DNA from: Guopingia tenuis
GTDB taxonomy: Bacteria > Bacillota > Clostridia > Christensenellales > Christensenellaceae
Reading direction: 5' to 3'
DNA length: 64,000 nucleotides
NCBI RefSeq assembly: GCF_014384805.1
Contig: NZ_JACRSS010000001.1
Coordinates: forward strand, 124,001 to 188,000
This document shows, in pieces, positions 6,378-15,706 of the stretch (positions are counted from its first letter, which is position 1; every line of letters begins with the position of its first letter). A program made the position numbers and the translations under genes. The notes beneath the pieces are model-generated. The model did no database searches, was not told the origin of the DNA, and saw nothing but the letters and a program-made list of their open reading frames with translations.

Positions 6378-7457
6378 ATGAAGAAATGGAAGAAAACCAC
6401 GCTGCAGAACATCGGGCTGTTATGTGCTGCAGCGTTGCTTTTGACGGGATGTGTGAGCAAAGCGGACGGAAAGACGCCGGAATCCCCCGGGCAGGCGCAG
6501 ACTGCACCCGCAGAGCCCAGCCCATCGGTGGCGGAGCCGGTTTCCCTGGGATATACGGAAGGGAAAGAGCGCATTCTTTCTGCACTGGATGATATTGTCC
6601 TGCCCATGGAGGACTATACTCTTGGAAAGAATGAGGTTTTGCAGGAAAAGGTTGCCCAAAGCAGCGACGAATTTGCCGGGATCGCGGAGGACTGGGAAAA
6701 TATTCTGGAGAACACGATCCAGGAGATTGGAGAATCTGAGGAATTTTCAGGGATAGAGCTGGAAACAGGCATTCAGGTTCCCAGCTGGCAGATGCTGGGG
6801 GTCTGCGCCTATGTGTTTGAAAACAGCCAGGAACTCTTCCAGGAGGCCATGGAAGTGCAAGTGCAGAAAACTGCGCGGGGACTGCATGTCGGCATAAGCT
6901 GGCCGGATCTGGACACGCTGGCGGCAGGGGAGGAAAATCTGATGAATGCAAAATTCATTCTCCCCTATATGAATACGGTTTATGATGAATACGGCGAGGA
7001 GACTGAGTTTGTCCAATATCCCCTGAGTGAAGAATATCTGCGGACCATCGGGGATCCGCTGCCGGGAACGCATATCAAAAACGGGTGGTATAACGTCCGC
7101 GACAAGGGCAGCCGCAAACACACGGGAACGGATATCCGCGCCGCCGAGGGAACGGATATTCTCTCCTGCACGGACGGCACCGTGACCCATATCGGAAGGG
7201 ATAAGGTGGCCGGGAATTATGTCATTGTCAAGGATGACGCCGGTTTTGAATATCATTATTACCATATGGTGCGCATGACGGATTTCCTCGCGCCGGGCGA
7301 CCGGGTGCAGCGGGGCGACGTGGTGGGCCATGTGGGGAACACGGGCAACAGCGTTGCCAACCATCTGCATCTGGCGATTGTTTCGCCGGATCTGACGTAT
7401 ATCAACCCCTATCCCGTGCTGAAGGAAGTCCGGGAGATGCAAAAGAAAGAAAAATAG
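6378..7457 (+). CDS. M23 peptidase-domain lipoprotein
   Basis: 359 residues from ATG 6378, which gives a lipoprotein signal with lipobox LTGC, so the protein is predicted to be anchored outside the membrane. The C-terminal 130 residues form a LytM/M23 domain with HTGTD (zinc His and Asp) and HLHLAIV (HxH), so the metal site looks intact. The middle region is acidic, helical and unassigned. Probable role: cleavage of peptidoglycan cross-links or a related envelope function. A GGAAG ribosome site supports this start over the in-frame codon at 6333. Followed 21 bp later by yqeY. Confidence 0.85.
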   Translation: MKKWKKTTLQNIGLLCAAALLLTGCVSKADGKTPESPGQAQTAPAEPSPSVAEPVSLGYTEGKERILSALDDIVLPMEDYTLGKNEVLQEKVAQSSDEFAGIAEDWENILENTIQEIGESEEFSGIELETGIQVPSWQMLGVCAYVFENSQELFQEAMEVQVQKTARGLHVGISWPDLDTLAAGEENLMNAKFILPYMNTVYDEYGEETEFVQYPLSEEYLRTIGDPLPGTHIKNGWYNVRDKGSRKHTGTDIRAAEGTDILSCTDGTVTHIGRDKVAGNYVIVKDDAGFEYHYYHMVRMTDFLAPGDRVQRGDVVGHVGNTGNSVANHLHLAIVSPDLTYINPYPVLKEVREMQKKEK

Positions 7458-7478
7458 AGCATAGAAGGAGGAGAAAAA

Positions 7479-7925
7479 ATGTCTAAAATTGAACTCGTCC
7501 GCAAAGAGATGATGAACGCCATGAAGGAGAAAAACAAGCCCCGCAAGGAGGCTTTATCCCTCCTGCTGGCGGCGCTCAAGAACAAGGCCATCGATAAACG
7601 GGCAGATCTCACTGAGGAAGAGGAGAACGCCATTATTTTAAAGGAAATCAAGCAAGCTCAGGAGACGCTGGAAAGTGCGCCGGCCGATCGCACGGAGATT
7701 ATTGAGGAATGCCGGACGCGCATGGCGGTCTATGCCGAATTTGCCCCCAAACAGATGGATGAAGGCGAGATCCGGGCAACCATTGAAAAGGTGCTGGAAG
7801 AGCTGAAGCTCTCCGCCCCAACACCCCGGGAAAAGGGGCTCATCATGAAAAATCTGATGCCTCTTGTAAAGGGAAAAGCGGACGGCAAGCTGGTAAATCA
7901 GCTGCTGAGTGAGTATATGAAATAG
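7479..7925 (+). CDS. yqeY: GatB/YqeY-domain protein
   Basis: 148 residues covering the whole YqeY fold, with the characteristic RTEIIEECRTRMAVY and FAPKQMDE segments. The domain resembles the tail of GatB, which binds tRNA in the amidotransferase, but the free-standing protein's role is not well defined. AAGGAGGAG precedes the ATG. Likely transcribed with the M23 lipoprotein upstream and the MGMT-fold gene 3 bp downstream. Confidence 0.9.
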   Translation: MSKIELVRKEMMNAMKEKNKPRKEALSLLLAALKNKAIDKRADLTEEEENAIILKEIKQAQETLESAPADRTEIIEECRTRMAVYAEFAPKQMDEGEIRATIEKVLEELKLSAPTPREKGLIMKNLMPLVKGKADGKLVNQLLSEYMK

Positions 7926-7928
7926 GGC

Positions 7929-8234
7929 ATGGCAATCCAGCAGGAATTTTTCATGCAGGTATATGCAGCTGTCCGGCGGATTCCCCGGGGGAAGGTTGCG
8001 ACTTATGGGCAGCTTGCCCGCCTCACCGGCTATCCTCTGCGGGCCCGAATGGTGGGGCAGGCGCTTTCCTATGCGCCGGAAAGTATCCCATGCCATCGGG
8101 TAGTCAACAGCGCCGGACGCCTGGCTCCGCATTTTTCTGCCCAGAGGGAACGGTTGGAGGCGGAAGGCGTGGTTTTCCGGCCCAACGGAAATGTGGATCT
8201 GCGCCGCTGTCTCTGGCGGGAAGAGTGGGAATAG
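7929..8234 (+). CDS. MGMT-family protein (DNA-binding domain only)
   Basis: A 101-residue protein made only of the winged-helix alkyltransferase domain. It carries IPCHRVV, so the acceptor cysteine is present, unlike alkyltransferase-like proteins that have Trp there. The N-terminal ribonuclease-H-like domain of Ada/Ogt is missing. It may be a small O6-alkylguanine repair protein or a lesion-sensing protein; sequence alone does not decide. Starts 3 bp after yqeY; a terminator follows at 8288. Confidence 0.85.
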   Translation: MAIQQEFFMQVYAAVRRIPRGKVATYGQLARLTGYPLRARMVGQALSYAPESIPCHRVVNSAGRLAPHFSAQRERLEAEGVVFRPNGNVDLRRCLWREEWE

Positions 8235-8287
8235 AAAATACCATATAATGGTTTAGCCGGCCCTGAAAAAACAAAACATCGTGAGAT

Positions 8288-8318
8288 AAAAAAGGAGGGA
8301 AATGCCTTCCTTTTTTCT
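8288..8318 (+). terminator. Bidirectional terminator
   Basis: AAAAAAGG-A-GG pairs with CC-T-TCCTTTTTT around GAAATG. It separates the yqeY unit from the two-component operon. Confidence 0.7.
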
Positions 8319-8330
8319 TTTTGGAAAGAA

Positions 8331-8339
8331 TGGTATACT
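8331..8339 (+). promoter_or_regulatory. Extended -10 promoter (TGGTATACT)
   Basis: TG-G-TATACT, 27 bp before the response-regulator start. No convincing -35 is present. Confidence 0.55.
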
Positions 8340-8365
8340 AAAGAAAACCGGAGAGGGGGAACAAT

Positions 8366-9028
8366 ATGGCAAAAATTCTGCTGATTGAGGATGACAAAAA
8401 AATTTGCGAAGAGCTGCAGACGCTTTTCATGCGGTATGGCCATAGCTGCATCTATTCCATGGATTTTCTGCATGTGGTGGATTTTGTGATGGAAAACCAA
8501 CCGGAGCTGGTGCTGCTGGACGTGAACCTTCCCGTCTTTGACGGCTATCATATCTGCCGCGAAATCCGAAAGCGCTCGGAGGTTCCCATTATCATCGTCA
8601 CCAGCCGGGACAGCCAGATGGACGAGCTTATGAGCATGAATCTGGGAGCGGACGATTTTGTAACAAAACCCTATAATCCGCAGATTCTCCTGGCGCGGAT
8701 CGGCGCCGTGCTGAAGCGGGCTTATGCCTATACGCCGCAGAACCTGGAACACAAAGGAGTGGTGCTGGATCCGGGGCGGGGCGTGGTGTCCTGTTTGGGG
8801 CGGGAAGTCGAGCTGACCAAAAATGAGGGGAAGATACTCAAGCTTCTGATGGAAAACAAGGGCATTGTAATTTCCCGGGAGAACATCATGAACGAGCTTT
8901 GGCAGTCGGATGAATTTGTAGACGACAATACCCTGACTGTGAATATCAACCGCCTGCGGAAAAAGCTGGAGAGCATCGGCGTGACGGATTTTCTGCTCAC
9001 CCGGCGGGGCAGGGGGTATATCGTATGA
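8366..9028 (+). CDS. BceR-type response regulator
   Basis: 220 residues: receiver domain (acidic pocket EDD, phospho-acceptor in LLDVNLP near residue 52, switch Lys in VTKPYN) followed by an OmpR-type winged helix (VELTKNEGKILKLLMENKG to GRGYIV). It overlaps the kinase gene by 4 bp (ATGA). Gene order and the kinase's short sensor mark it as the regulator of a Bce-type antimicrobial-peptide resistance module, expected to activate the ABC genes downstream through the site at 10009. Confidence 0.9.
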   Translation: MAKILLIEDDKKICEELQTLFMRYGHSCIYSMDFLHVVDFVMENQPELVLLDVNLPVFDGYHICREIRKRSEVPIIIVTSRDSQMDELMSMNLGADDFVTKPYNPQILLARIGAVLKRAYAYTPQNLEHKGVVLDPGRGVVSCLGREVELTKNEGKILKLLMENKGIVISRENIMNELWQSDEFVDDNTLTVNINRLRKKLESIGVTDFLLTRRGRGYIV

Positions 9029-10023
9029 GAGGCAGGGATTTTTTGCGGGACAAGCTGCCGCAGATGGCAATTTTGCTGTTTGTGACATTGTTTTTATGCG
9101 GCATTCTCTATGCCTATCGTTTGAACGCGCTGGGAATCCTCTTTGTTGCGGCCTGTATTCTGCTGGGCGCGGCGGCGGGATATTGGATAGAATATGCGCG
9201 CCGACGGGGGTTTTACCGGAATCTGCTGGAAGAGATGGAAGAGCTGTCGCCCAAATACCTGATCGCGGAGATGCTGGAGGAACCCTCCTTTTTCGAAGGG
9301 AAAGTCCTCTGTCAGGTAGTGCGCGAGGCAGGGAAATCCATGAATGACCACATCGCCCTTTATAAAAATGCGTCCGATGAATACCGGGAATATATCGAGG
9401 CATGGGTGCATGAGGTAAAAACGCCCATTGCGTCGGCCCGCCTGCTGGCCTTGAACCATCCAGGTCCGGTTATGGAGAGCATGGACGAGGAAATTTCCAA
9501 GATCAATGGATTTGTGGAGCAGGCGCTCTATTATTCCAAGAGCAACTGCCTGGAAAAGGATTATGTGATTTCCAAGGTGAATCTGGAAGAGCCGGTGAAA
9601 AAGGCGCTCAAGCAGCATGCCAAGGCGCTTATCGGCGCGGGGATTGCTGTGGAGCTGCGGGATCTTGCCGAGAACGTCTATGCAGATGAGAAATGGCTGG
9701 TGTTTATGCTGGGGCAGATTCTCGCCAACGCGGAAAAATACGGCGCAAAAAAAATCCGCTGTTTTGCCGACGAGTCGCCGGGCGGCGTTTTGCTGCATAT
9801 CTGGGATAACGGGCGGGGTATTCCCGAAAAGGATCTGCCGCGCATCTTTGAAAAGGGGTTTACCGGGGAAAACGGACGGCAGATGAAATCCACCGGGCTG
9901 GGGCTCTATCTTTGCAGAAAGCTCTGCGAAAAGCAGGGGCTCAACATATCGGCCAAATCCAAGGAAGGGGAGTACAGTGAAATTCTGATGTTTTTCCCCA
10001 TCGGAACCCTTACAAAAATGTAA
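9025..10023 (+). CDS. BceS-type intramembrane-sensing histidine kinase
   Basis: 332 residues. Two membrane helices near residues 10-55 are separated by almost no loop, the hallmark of kinases that sense through a partner BceAB transporter rather than by binding ligand. The H-box is EAWVHEVKTPIAS (His about residue 129). The N-box (ILANAEKYGAK), G1 box (DNGRGIP) and G2 box (STGLGLYL) are intact. The stop codon overlaps an inverted repeat that looks like the cognate regulator's operator. Confidence 0.9.
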   Translation: MRGRDFLRDKLPQMAILLFVTLFLCGILYAYRLNALGILFVAACILLGAAAGYWIEYARRRGFYRNLLEEMEELSPKYLIAEMLEEPSFFEGKVLCQVVREAGKSMNDHIALYKNASDEYREYIEAWVHEVKTPIASARLLALNHPGPVMESMDEEISKINGFVEQALYYSKSNCLEKDYVISKVNLEEPVKKALKQHAKALIGAGIAVELRDLAENVYADEKWLVFMLGQILANAEKYGAKKIRCFADESPGGVLLHIWDNGRGIPEKDLPRIFEKGFTGENGRQMKSTGLGLYLCRKLCEKQGLNISAKSKEGEYSEILMFFPIGTLTKM

Positions 10024-10073
10024 GATAAATGTAAGGAGAATCGATGGTTTGCGCCTGAAAAAGCGGCTACACT
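10009..10073 (+). promoter_or_regulatory. BceR-like operator and promoter of the transporter genes
   Basis: CTTACA-AAAA-TGTAAG at 10009-10024 is a perfect dyad fitting the TNACA-N4-TGTAA pattern described for BceR-like regulators; an extra TGTAAGG follows at 10030. A -10-like TACACT lies at 10068-10073 with no good -35, as expected for an activated promoter. The site overlaps the kinase stop codon and lies about 50 bp before the -10. Confidence 0.65.
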
Positions 10074-10120
10074 AGGAGCATAGAAACGAAAAAGTGTTTT
10101 GCAAGAAGGAGGATTTTCCA

Positions 10121-10888
10121 ATGAGCACGATTTTACAGGTGCAGGGCATGCAGAAATATTATGGAAGCAGGGGCGTTGTGACAAAAGCCGTGGACAACAT
10201 CAGTTTTTCCGTGGAGGAAGGCGAATATGTCGGCATCATGGGCGTTTCCGGAAGCGGAAAGACGACGCTTTTAAATTGCATTTCCACCATTGATACCGTG
10301 ACGGCGGGAACCATCCGCATCAAAGGAAAAGACGTTACGGCTTTGAAGGGCAAGGAGCTGGAGCGGTTTCGCCGGGAGGAGCTGGGATTTATCTTTCAGG
10401 ATTTCAACCTGCTGGACACCCTCACCGCCTATGAAAATATTGCTCTGGCGCTGACCATTCTGGGCGAAAAGCCGGATGAAATTCACCGCAAGGTCCTGGA
10501 AGTAGCGACAAAGCTGAATATATCCAGCATCCTTTCCAAATTTCCCTATCAGATGTCCGGCGGCGAAAAGCAGCGCACTGCCAGCGCCCGGGCGATTATT
10601 ACGAATCCATCGCTGATTCTTGCGGATGAACCCACGGGAGCGCTGGATTCCAAATCGGCCCGCATGCTGCTGGAAACCATTGGCATGCTCAATGAACAGA
10701 TGAAGGCAACCATCCTCATGGTGACACACGACGCCTTCACCGCCAGCTATGCCAAGCGTATCCTCTTCATCAAGGATGGGCGGATTTTTAACGAAATCCT
10801 GCGGGGGGAGGATACGCGCAAGGAATTTTTTGGCCGGATCATCGATGTTGTCACGCTGCTCGGGGGTGATGCAAATGTCGTTATGTAA
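10121..10888 (+). CDS. BceA-type ABC transporter ATPase
   Basis: 255 residues with Walker A (GVSGSGKTT), Q-loop, signature (MSGGEKQR) and Walker B (LILADEPTG), of the MacB/LolD/BceA class. AAGGAGG before ATG 10121 decides the start against an in-frame ATG at 10094. It pairs with the FtsX-like permease that overlaps its end. With BceRS it would detect and remove cell-wall-targeting peptides such as bacitracin-like compounds; the actual substrate is unknown. Confidence 0.92.
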   Translation: MSTILQVQGMQKYYGSRGVVTKAVDNISFSVEEGEYVGIMGVSGSGKTTLLNCISTIDTVTAGTIRIKGKDVTALKGKELERFRREELGFIFQDFNLLDTLTAYENIALALTILGEKPDEIHRKVLEVATKLNISSILSKFPYQMSGGEKQRTASARAIITNPSLILADEPTGALDSKSARMLLETIGMLNEQMKATILMVTHDAFTASYAKRILFIKDGRIFNEILRGEDTRKEFFGRIIDVVTLLGGDANVVM

Positions 10889-12863
10889 GCTCTCGTTTCA
10901 GAACGTCCGCAAAAGCATTAAGGATTATACCGTATATTTTCTGACGCTGATGCTGGGGGTCTGCCTGTTCTATCTCTTCAATGCTCTGGATTCCCAGGCA
11001 CTTGTCCAGGGGATGAGCGAGATTCAGCAGGATATTGTGCAGATGATGGTGGAGATGATGGCGGTTATCTCGGTGTTTATCTCCGTGGTGCTGGGCTGTT
11101 TGATCCTATATGCCAACCGCTATCTTGTCAAACGGCGCAAAAAGGAATTTGGCATTTATATGCTTCTGGGGATGCCGAAACGAAAGATTTCCGGGGTATT
11201 GGCGCTGGAAACCTCCTTCATCGGCCTGTTTTCTCTGGCCGTGGGATTGGCTCTTGGGGTATTTCTCTCCCAGGGACTTTCCATCGTGGTATCCCAGCTG
11301 TTCAAAATTCAATATAGTGAATTTCAGGTCGTGTTTTCGCCGCAGGCGCTTGTGAAAACCATCCTCTATTTTGCGGTGATTTTCCTGGTGGTTATGGTGT
11401 TCAACGTCCGCACGATCTCCAAATGCAAGCTCATCGATCTTATTCAGGCTGAGCGGAAGAATGAGCAGGTCAAAACCCGGCGGCTCTGGGTCTGCGTGAT
11501 CCTTTTCCTCCTTTCCCTGGGGGTTTTGGGAACGGCCTATGCCATGATTATCAAAAACGGCCTGCAAACGCTGGACGGGAGCTTCACCCTCAGCATCGTC
11601 CTGGGCATTGTGGGGACGATTCTGTTTTTCATGTCCCTTTCGGGATTTCTGCTGCGCGTCGTGAAGAGCAACCGGAAGCTCTATCTGAAAAATCTGAATA
11701 TGTTTGTATTGCGGCAGATCAACAGCAAGGTGAACACGGCCTTCCTATCGATCTCTATCGTCTGCGTGCTGCTGTTTTTCGCCATTACCATCACATCCAC
11801 TGCTATCGGCTTTAATTCCGCCATGAATGCGGATGTGGAGCAGAGCACGCCTTACAGCGCTACTTTCGGATATACGCAGAGCGAACGGGTGGACGGCGAT
11901 ATGCGCCAGGAGCTGATAGACGCTGGTATAGATATGGACGCAATATTCGAGGCGACGGAACAGTATTCCTATCGGGAAACCGGAGTGACGCTGGGAGGCC
12001 TGATGGGGAATTTATGCCCGCAGAAATCCGAGGATCATATTGTCAACGGGATTTCCGTTGAGAGATATAACGCCCTCATGCGATTGCAGGGAAAACCCGA
12101 AATATCCCTTGCAGACGGGGAATATGCCGTGATCTCCCTATTTGCCTATTTGAACGACGGATTGGATGAAATTCTGCAAAATGGGAGAACCGTGGAGATT
12201 GGCGGCCAGGAGCTGCGCCCGGGGAAACAGCAGATCCTGAATACCGCCCTGGAGACGGCCATGGGAACGAACAATACCGTGGTGCTGATTTTGCCCCAAA
12301 CCCTGGCGGAGAGCCTGCCGGTGGCAGACAGCTTCCTATGCGGGCAATACCGCGCCGGGGATACGGATGCCTTTGACGATATGCTTGCGGCAGAACCCTT
12401 TGTGAGCCCGGCGAATGGGGCCTCCATCGGCGTGACATTGGCAAACGAGATCTATTGGACTCAGACGGGCACACGGGTCGCCTTCCTGTTTGTCCTGCTC
12501 TATATCGGTGTAGTGTTCATGATCGTCGCCGCCGCAGCCCTGGCCCTGCAGCAGCTATCCGAGGCGTCGGATAATGTCGGGCGCTATGCGCTGCTCTCCA
12601 AACTGGGCGTGGACCGGAAAATGATTAACCGGAGCATTTTCTCCCAGGTCGCCATCTATTTCCTGATCCCCATGGCCCTGGCCATCGTCCATTCCTGTGT
12701 GGGAATCTATGTAGTGCTGCAAATGCTCAACGCCTTTGGGGAACCCAATTCCTTCCTTCATATTTTGACGGCGGGAGGAATCATCCTCGCCATCTATCTG
12801 GTGTATTTCTTTGCCACATATGCGGGATGCAAGTCTACCGTCCGGCAGCAGCGAACTGCCTGA
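10875..12863 (+). CDS. BceB-type permease with large extracellular domain
   Basis: 662 residues with the ten-helix BceB layout: helices near residues 20-40, 55-80, 105-130, 150-175, 195-215, 230-250 and 290-310, an extracellular region of roughly 200 residues (about 315-520), then three C-terminal helices. Two FtsX-like halves are visible (KRRKKEFGIYMLLGMPKRKI; DNVGRYALLSKLGVD). The start at ATG 10875 has GGGGG 8 nt upstream and overlaps the ATPase stop, so the pair is translationally coupled. A strong terminator follows. Confidence 0.9.
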   Translation: MSLCKLSFQNVRKSIKDYTVYFLTLMLGVCLFYLFNALDSQALVQGMSEIQQDIVQMMVEMMAVISVFISVVLGCLILYANRYLVKRRKKEFGIYMLLGMPKRKISGVLALETSFIGLFSLAVGLALGVFLSQGLSIVVSQLFKIQYSEFQVVFSPQALVKTILYFAVIFLVVMVFNVRTISKCKLIDLIQAERKNEQVKTRRLWVCVILFLLSLGVLGTAYAMIIKNGLQTLDGSFTLSIVLGIVGTILFFMSLSGFLLRVVKSNRKLYLKNLNMFVLRQINSKVNTAFLSISIVCVLLFFAITITSTAIGFNSAMNADVEQSTPYSATFGYTQSERVDGDMRQELIDAGIDMDAIFEATEQYSYRETGVTLGGLMGNLCPQKSEDHIVNGISVERYNALMRLQGKPEISLADGEYAVISLFAYLNDGLDEILQNGRTVEIGGQELRPGKQQILNTALETAMGTNNTVVLILPQTLAESLPVADSFLCGQYRAGDTDAFDDMLAAEPFVSPANGASIGVTLANEIYWTQTGTRVAFLFVLLYIGVVFMIVAAAALALQQLSEASDNVGRYALLSKLGVDRKMINRSIFSQVAIYFLIPMALAIVHSCVGIYVVLQMLNAFGEPNSFLHILTAGGIILAIYLVYFFATYAGCKSTVRQQRTA

Positions 12864-12887
12864 AGGGGGAGGAAGGGCAAAAGTCTA

Positions 12888-12932
12888 TAAAAAAGAACCC
12901 TCTGCCGGCTGGCAGAGGGTTCTTTTCTTTTT
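12888..12932 (+). terminator. Terminator of the bce-like operon
   Basis: AAAAGAACCCTCTGCC pairs perfectly with GGCAGAGGGTTCTTTT around GGCT, followed by a T-rich run. Confidence 0.9.
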
Positions 12933-13011
12933 CTCTGTTCCCGCTGGCCTAGGACGCATAGCCCGTTTCCCCGCATCATATCTATACCATAGAACAATCG
13001 GGAGGCGGGTT

Positions 13012-13896
13012 ATGGACAAACGGAAAATTCTTGCATATGGAAAGCTGGCGCTGATCTGTCTTGGCATATTCGCCTGCCTGGGGATTCTGGCAACTATGGC
13101 GCTCACCGTGCAGACCATTTCCCCGGCAGCGGCGGAGGAACCGGCGGTGGAGCTGCCCATCATCATGTATCACAGCATCTTAAACAGCGACGCCAAGGCG
13201 GGGAAATATGTCATTACGCCCAAAACGCTGGAAGAGGATTTTGCCTATTTAAAGGCGCATGGATATACAGCCGTAACCATCAGCGATCTCATTGCATATC
13301 AGGAGGGAAGGAAAGAACTGCCGCAAAAGCCTATTATGATTACCTTTGACGACGGCTATTACAACAACTATAGCTATGCCTTTCCGCTGCTGAAAAAATA
13401 TGATATGAAGGCCGTGATCTCTGTCATCGGCCGCTATACGGATGAATACAGCGCCAGCATGGAGAAAATGAACAACAACTATTCCCAGCTCACCTGGGAC
13501 CAGATCCGGGAAATGATGGATTCGGGATATGTGGAGTTTGCCAATCATTCCTATGATATGCACAGCGACACCACCCGCCGCGGAGTAAAAAAGAAATACC
13601 AGGAGGCGGCGGGGGAATACCGGATGGCCATTACCCAGGATATTGGGCAGATGCAGGCCGAAATGAAAGAGGAAACGGGATGGGAACCCGTCTGCTTCAC
13701 TTATCCCTTTGGGTTTATCAACGACGAGGCTCAAGAGATCATCCGGGAAATGGGCTTTAAGGCCAGCCTCTCCAGCTATGAATACGTCAACCGAATCACA
13801 AAAGACCCGGAATGTCTCTTTGAACTGGGGCGGTATAACCGCGCTTCCGGCGAAAGTATGGGAGAATTTATGGCAAAAATGACGGATGTGCGCTGA
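13012..13896 (+). CDS. Membrane-anchored polysaccharide deacetylase
   Basis: 294 residues. An N-terminal hydrophobic helix (residues 9-35) anchors or exports the protein. The NodB fold shows IIMYHS, TFDDGYYNN (catalytic and metal aspartates) and ANHSYDMH (metal histidines, HxxxxH type), so the site looks complete. Likely removes acetyl groups from peptidoglycan or another wall glycan outside the cell. GGGAGG precedes ATG 13012. Its place after the bce module may reflect shared envelope-defence use, but a terminator separates them. Confidence 0.85.
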   Translation: MDKRKILAYGKLALICLGIFACLGILATMALTVQTISPAAAEEPAVELPIIMYHSILNSDAKAGKYVITPKTLEEDFAYLKAHGYTAVTISDLIAYQEGRKELPQKPIMITFDDGYYNNYSYAFPLLKKYDMKAVISVIGRYTDEYSASMEKMNNNYSQLTWDQIREMMDSGYVEFANHSYDMHSDTTRRGVKKKYQEAAGEYRMAITQDIGQMQAEMKEETGWEPVCFTYPFGFINDEAQEIIREMGFKASLSSYEYVNRITKDPECLFELGRYNRASGESMGEFMAKMTDVR

Positions 13897-13905
13897 ATTC
13901 GCCGC

Positions 13906-13934
13906 TTTACATGGGGAGAGAAAGCCTTTATAAT
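13906..13934 (+). promoter_or_regulatory. Promoter of the FG-GAP-like gene
   Basis: TTTACA (13906-13911), 17-bp spacer, TATAAT (13929-13934), about 80 bp before the next start codon. Confidence 0.75.
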
Positions 13935-14017
13935 GGAATATATAGCGTAAAAGAACTCTATATACGGCTGTTTTCTGATAGAATCGGAAGCAGGAGACAA
14001 GACAAAGGAGAAAACGA

Positions 14018-15052
14018 ATGCATATCGAAAAGACGTTCCGGACGGACCTTACCCGCTGTTATTCGGCGGGCTGCACATATATCGACGGGAAGGCAAAGCT
14101 CCTTCTGAGCTCGGAATTGGAGGGCCCCACCCGTTTGGTGGACGCCGAAACTCTCGCCATGGAGACAGTCTGCGAAGGGCCGGGGGGTGTGATGTCCATG
14201 ATTCCCATCCCCGGGAAAAACGGGGATTTTCTCATGGTGCAGCGGTTCTATCCGGTGTTCCAGTCCAAAGAAGCGGGAATTGCCTGGTGCCGCCCGACGG
14301 CGGACGGCTGGGAAACCCGGGAGATTCTCAAGCTGCCCTATCTCCATCGGTTTGACCTGTTCGCCGTGGGGGATACGGTCTGGTTCCTGGGGGCGACGCT
14401 CTGCACCAGTAAAACCGAGGTAGACGACTGGTCGGACCCCGGAAAGCTCTGGGTGGGTATCCTGCCAAAGACGCCGGAGGAAACCATGGAGGTGTATCCC
14501 ATTCGGGAAGGGCTTCTCAAAAACCATGGGTATTACCGCTGGAATTGGCAGGGAGAGGACGCGGGATTCGTCACCTGCAACAGCGGCGTCTATGTGGTTC
14601 GTCCTCCTAGAGCGGGCGAAACAGACTGGCGCATTGACCATATCCTGGAGCGGCCGATCAGCGACGTGGCAGTTTTGGATATCGACGGCGACGGCGAGGA
14701 TGAGCTTTTGCTTCTGGAAGGTTTCCATGGCGACGAAATCACCATCAATAAAAAAATCGACGGAGAATACAAGGTTATTTGGGAATACAAGGAAAAGCCC
14801 ATCAAGATGGTGCATGTGGCCTGGGGCGGCCTGCTGCGGGGCATTCCCACCTTTATCTGCGGCACCCGCAAGCTGGACGGCGGCCTGTTCATGGTTCGTT
14901 ATAATAGGGAAACCGGCGGTTTTAAGACGACGGAGATCGAGGGAGATACCGGCCCGGCGAATGTATGCGTTGTCCTGGGAAAAGACAAAGATCTGATTCT
15001 GGCAGCCAACCATCGCATCGGCGAGGGTGCTGTCTATACCGTGACAGACTGA
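14018..15052 (+). CDS. FG-GAP/VCBS-like beta-propeller protein
   Basis: 344 residues, no signal peptide, predicted all-beta. One clear FG-GAP-type calcium loop is present (VLDIDGDGEDELLLLEG, near residue 225), and the repeated strand pattern suggests a propeller. The enzymatic or binding role is unknown. Absence of an export signal is odd for this fold, which is often extracellular. AAAGGAG lies upstream of the ATG. It has its own promoter and terminator. Confidence 0.6.
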   Translation: MHIEKTFRTDLTRCYSAGCTYIDGKAKLLLSSELEGPTRLVDAETLAMETVCEGPGGVMSMIPIPGKNGDFLMVQRFYPVFQSKEAGIAWCRPTADGWETREILKLPYLHRFDLFAVGDTVWFLGATLCTSKTEVDDWSDPGKLWVGILPKTPEETMEVYPIREGLLKNHGYYRWNWQGEDAGFVTCNSGVYVVRPPRAGETDWRIDHILERPISDVAVLDIDGDGEDELLLLEGFHGDEITINKKIDGEYKVIWEYKEKPIKMVHVAWGGLLRGIPTFICGTRKLDGGLFMVRYNRETGGFKTTEIEGDTGPANVCVVLGKDKDLILAANHRIGEGAVYTVTD

Positions 15053-15080
15053 TATGGAGCGAAACAGCGAAAAAGACACA

Positions 15081-15114
15081 CATGCCCATGGATTATAATG
15101 GGCATGTTTTTTCT
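15081..15114 (+). terminator. Intrinsic terminator
   Basis: CATGCCCAT pairs with ATGGGCATG around GGATTATA, followed by T6. Confidence 0.85.
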
Positions 15115-15127
15115 TAAAGGAGGAACT

Positions 15128-15580
15128 ATGCGGATACGCAAGGCGGAAGCCGGGGATATTTCCGCCTGGATGCAGATTCTGCATCTGGTGGAGCAATATT
15201 TCCCCGGGCTTTGCCCGGAGGAATATGAGAAGGAATTAGAAGAAAGCATCGGCCGGGAAGAGGCCCTTGTGGCTGAAGAGAAGGGGATTTTGGGAATGGC
15301 GGCATTTTCGCTTTCCCGGGGAGAAATAGAGTTTCTGGCTGTGCATCCGGCGGCCCGCCGGCGCGGCGTAGCAGGAGAACTTCTAAAGCACATACTGGCC
15401 GGATTCCCAGAGGGAAGGAAAATAACTGTGGAAACCTATCGGGAGGGAGATCCCCTGGGAACGGCGGCACGGGCGCTGTACCAGGCGATGGGCTTTTCTC
15501 CCGGGCCGCTCACCGAAAATTTTGGCTATCCCTGCCAGCGGTGGGAATATGAAAAGAAACGGCCATTGCCTCGGGAATAA
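15128..15580 (+). CDS. GNAT-family N-acetyltransferase
   Basis: 150 residues with the GNAT core: a beta-4 strand IEFLAVHPAARRRGVAGELL carrying the acetyl-CoA pyrophosphate loop (RRRGVA) and a C-terminal ALYQAMGFS motif. AAAGGAGGA lies upstream of the ATG. The acceptor (protein N-terminus, amine or other) cannot be inferred. It follows the terminator at 15081 closely, so it may depend on readthrough or a weak promoter. Confidence 0.85.
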   Translation: MRIRKAEAGDISAWMQILHLVEQYFPGLCPEEYEKELEESIGREEALVAEEKGILGMAAFSLSRGEIEFLAVHPAARRRGVAGELLKHILAGFPEGRKITVETYREGDPLGTAARALYQAMGFSPGPLTENFGYPCQRWEYEKKRPLPRE

Positions 15581-15706
15581 AGGGAGACCCTTACAAACGG
15601 CGAGATAGATATTTATGCAGTTAAGACACGCTGGGATATAAAAAGAGCTTCTTACTGGTCATTGGTTTTTGGAAAAACAAAGGTTCGCTGCCATCCATTT
15701 GTCATG

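Noticed and set aside
8069..9403. A 444-codon minus-strand open frame under the MGMT, regulator and kinase genes
   Set aside because: It crosses a terminator and three genuine plus-strand genes, and has no coding features.
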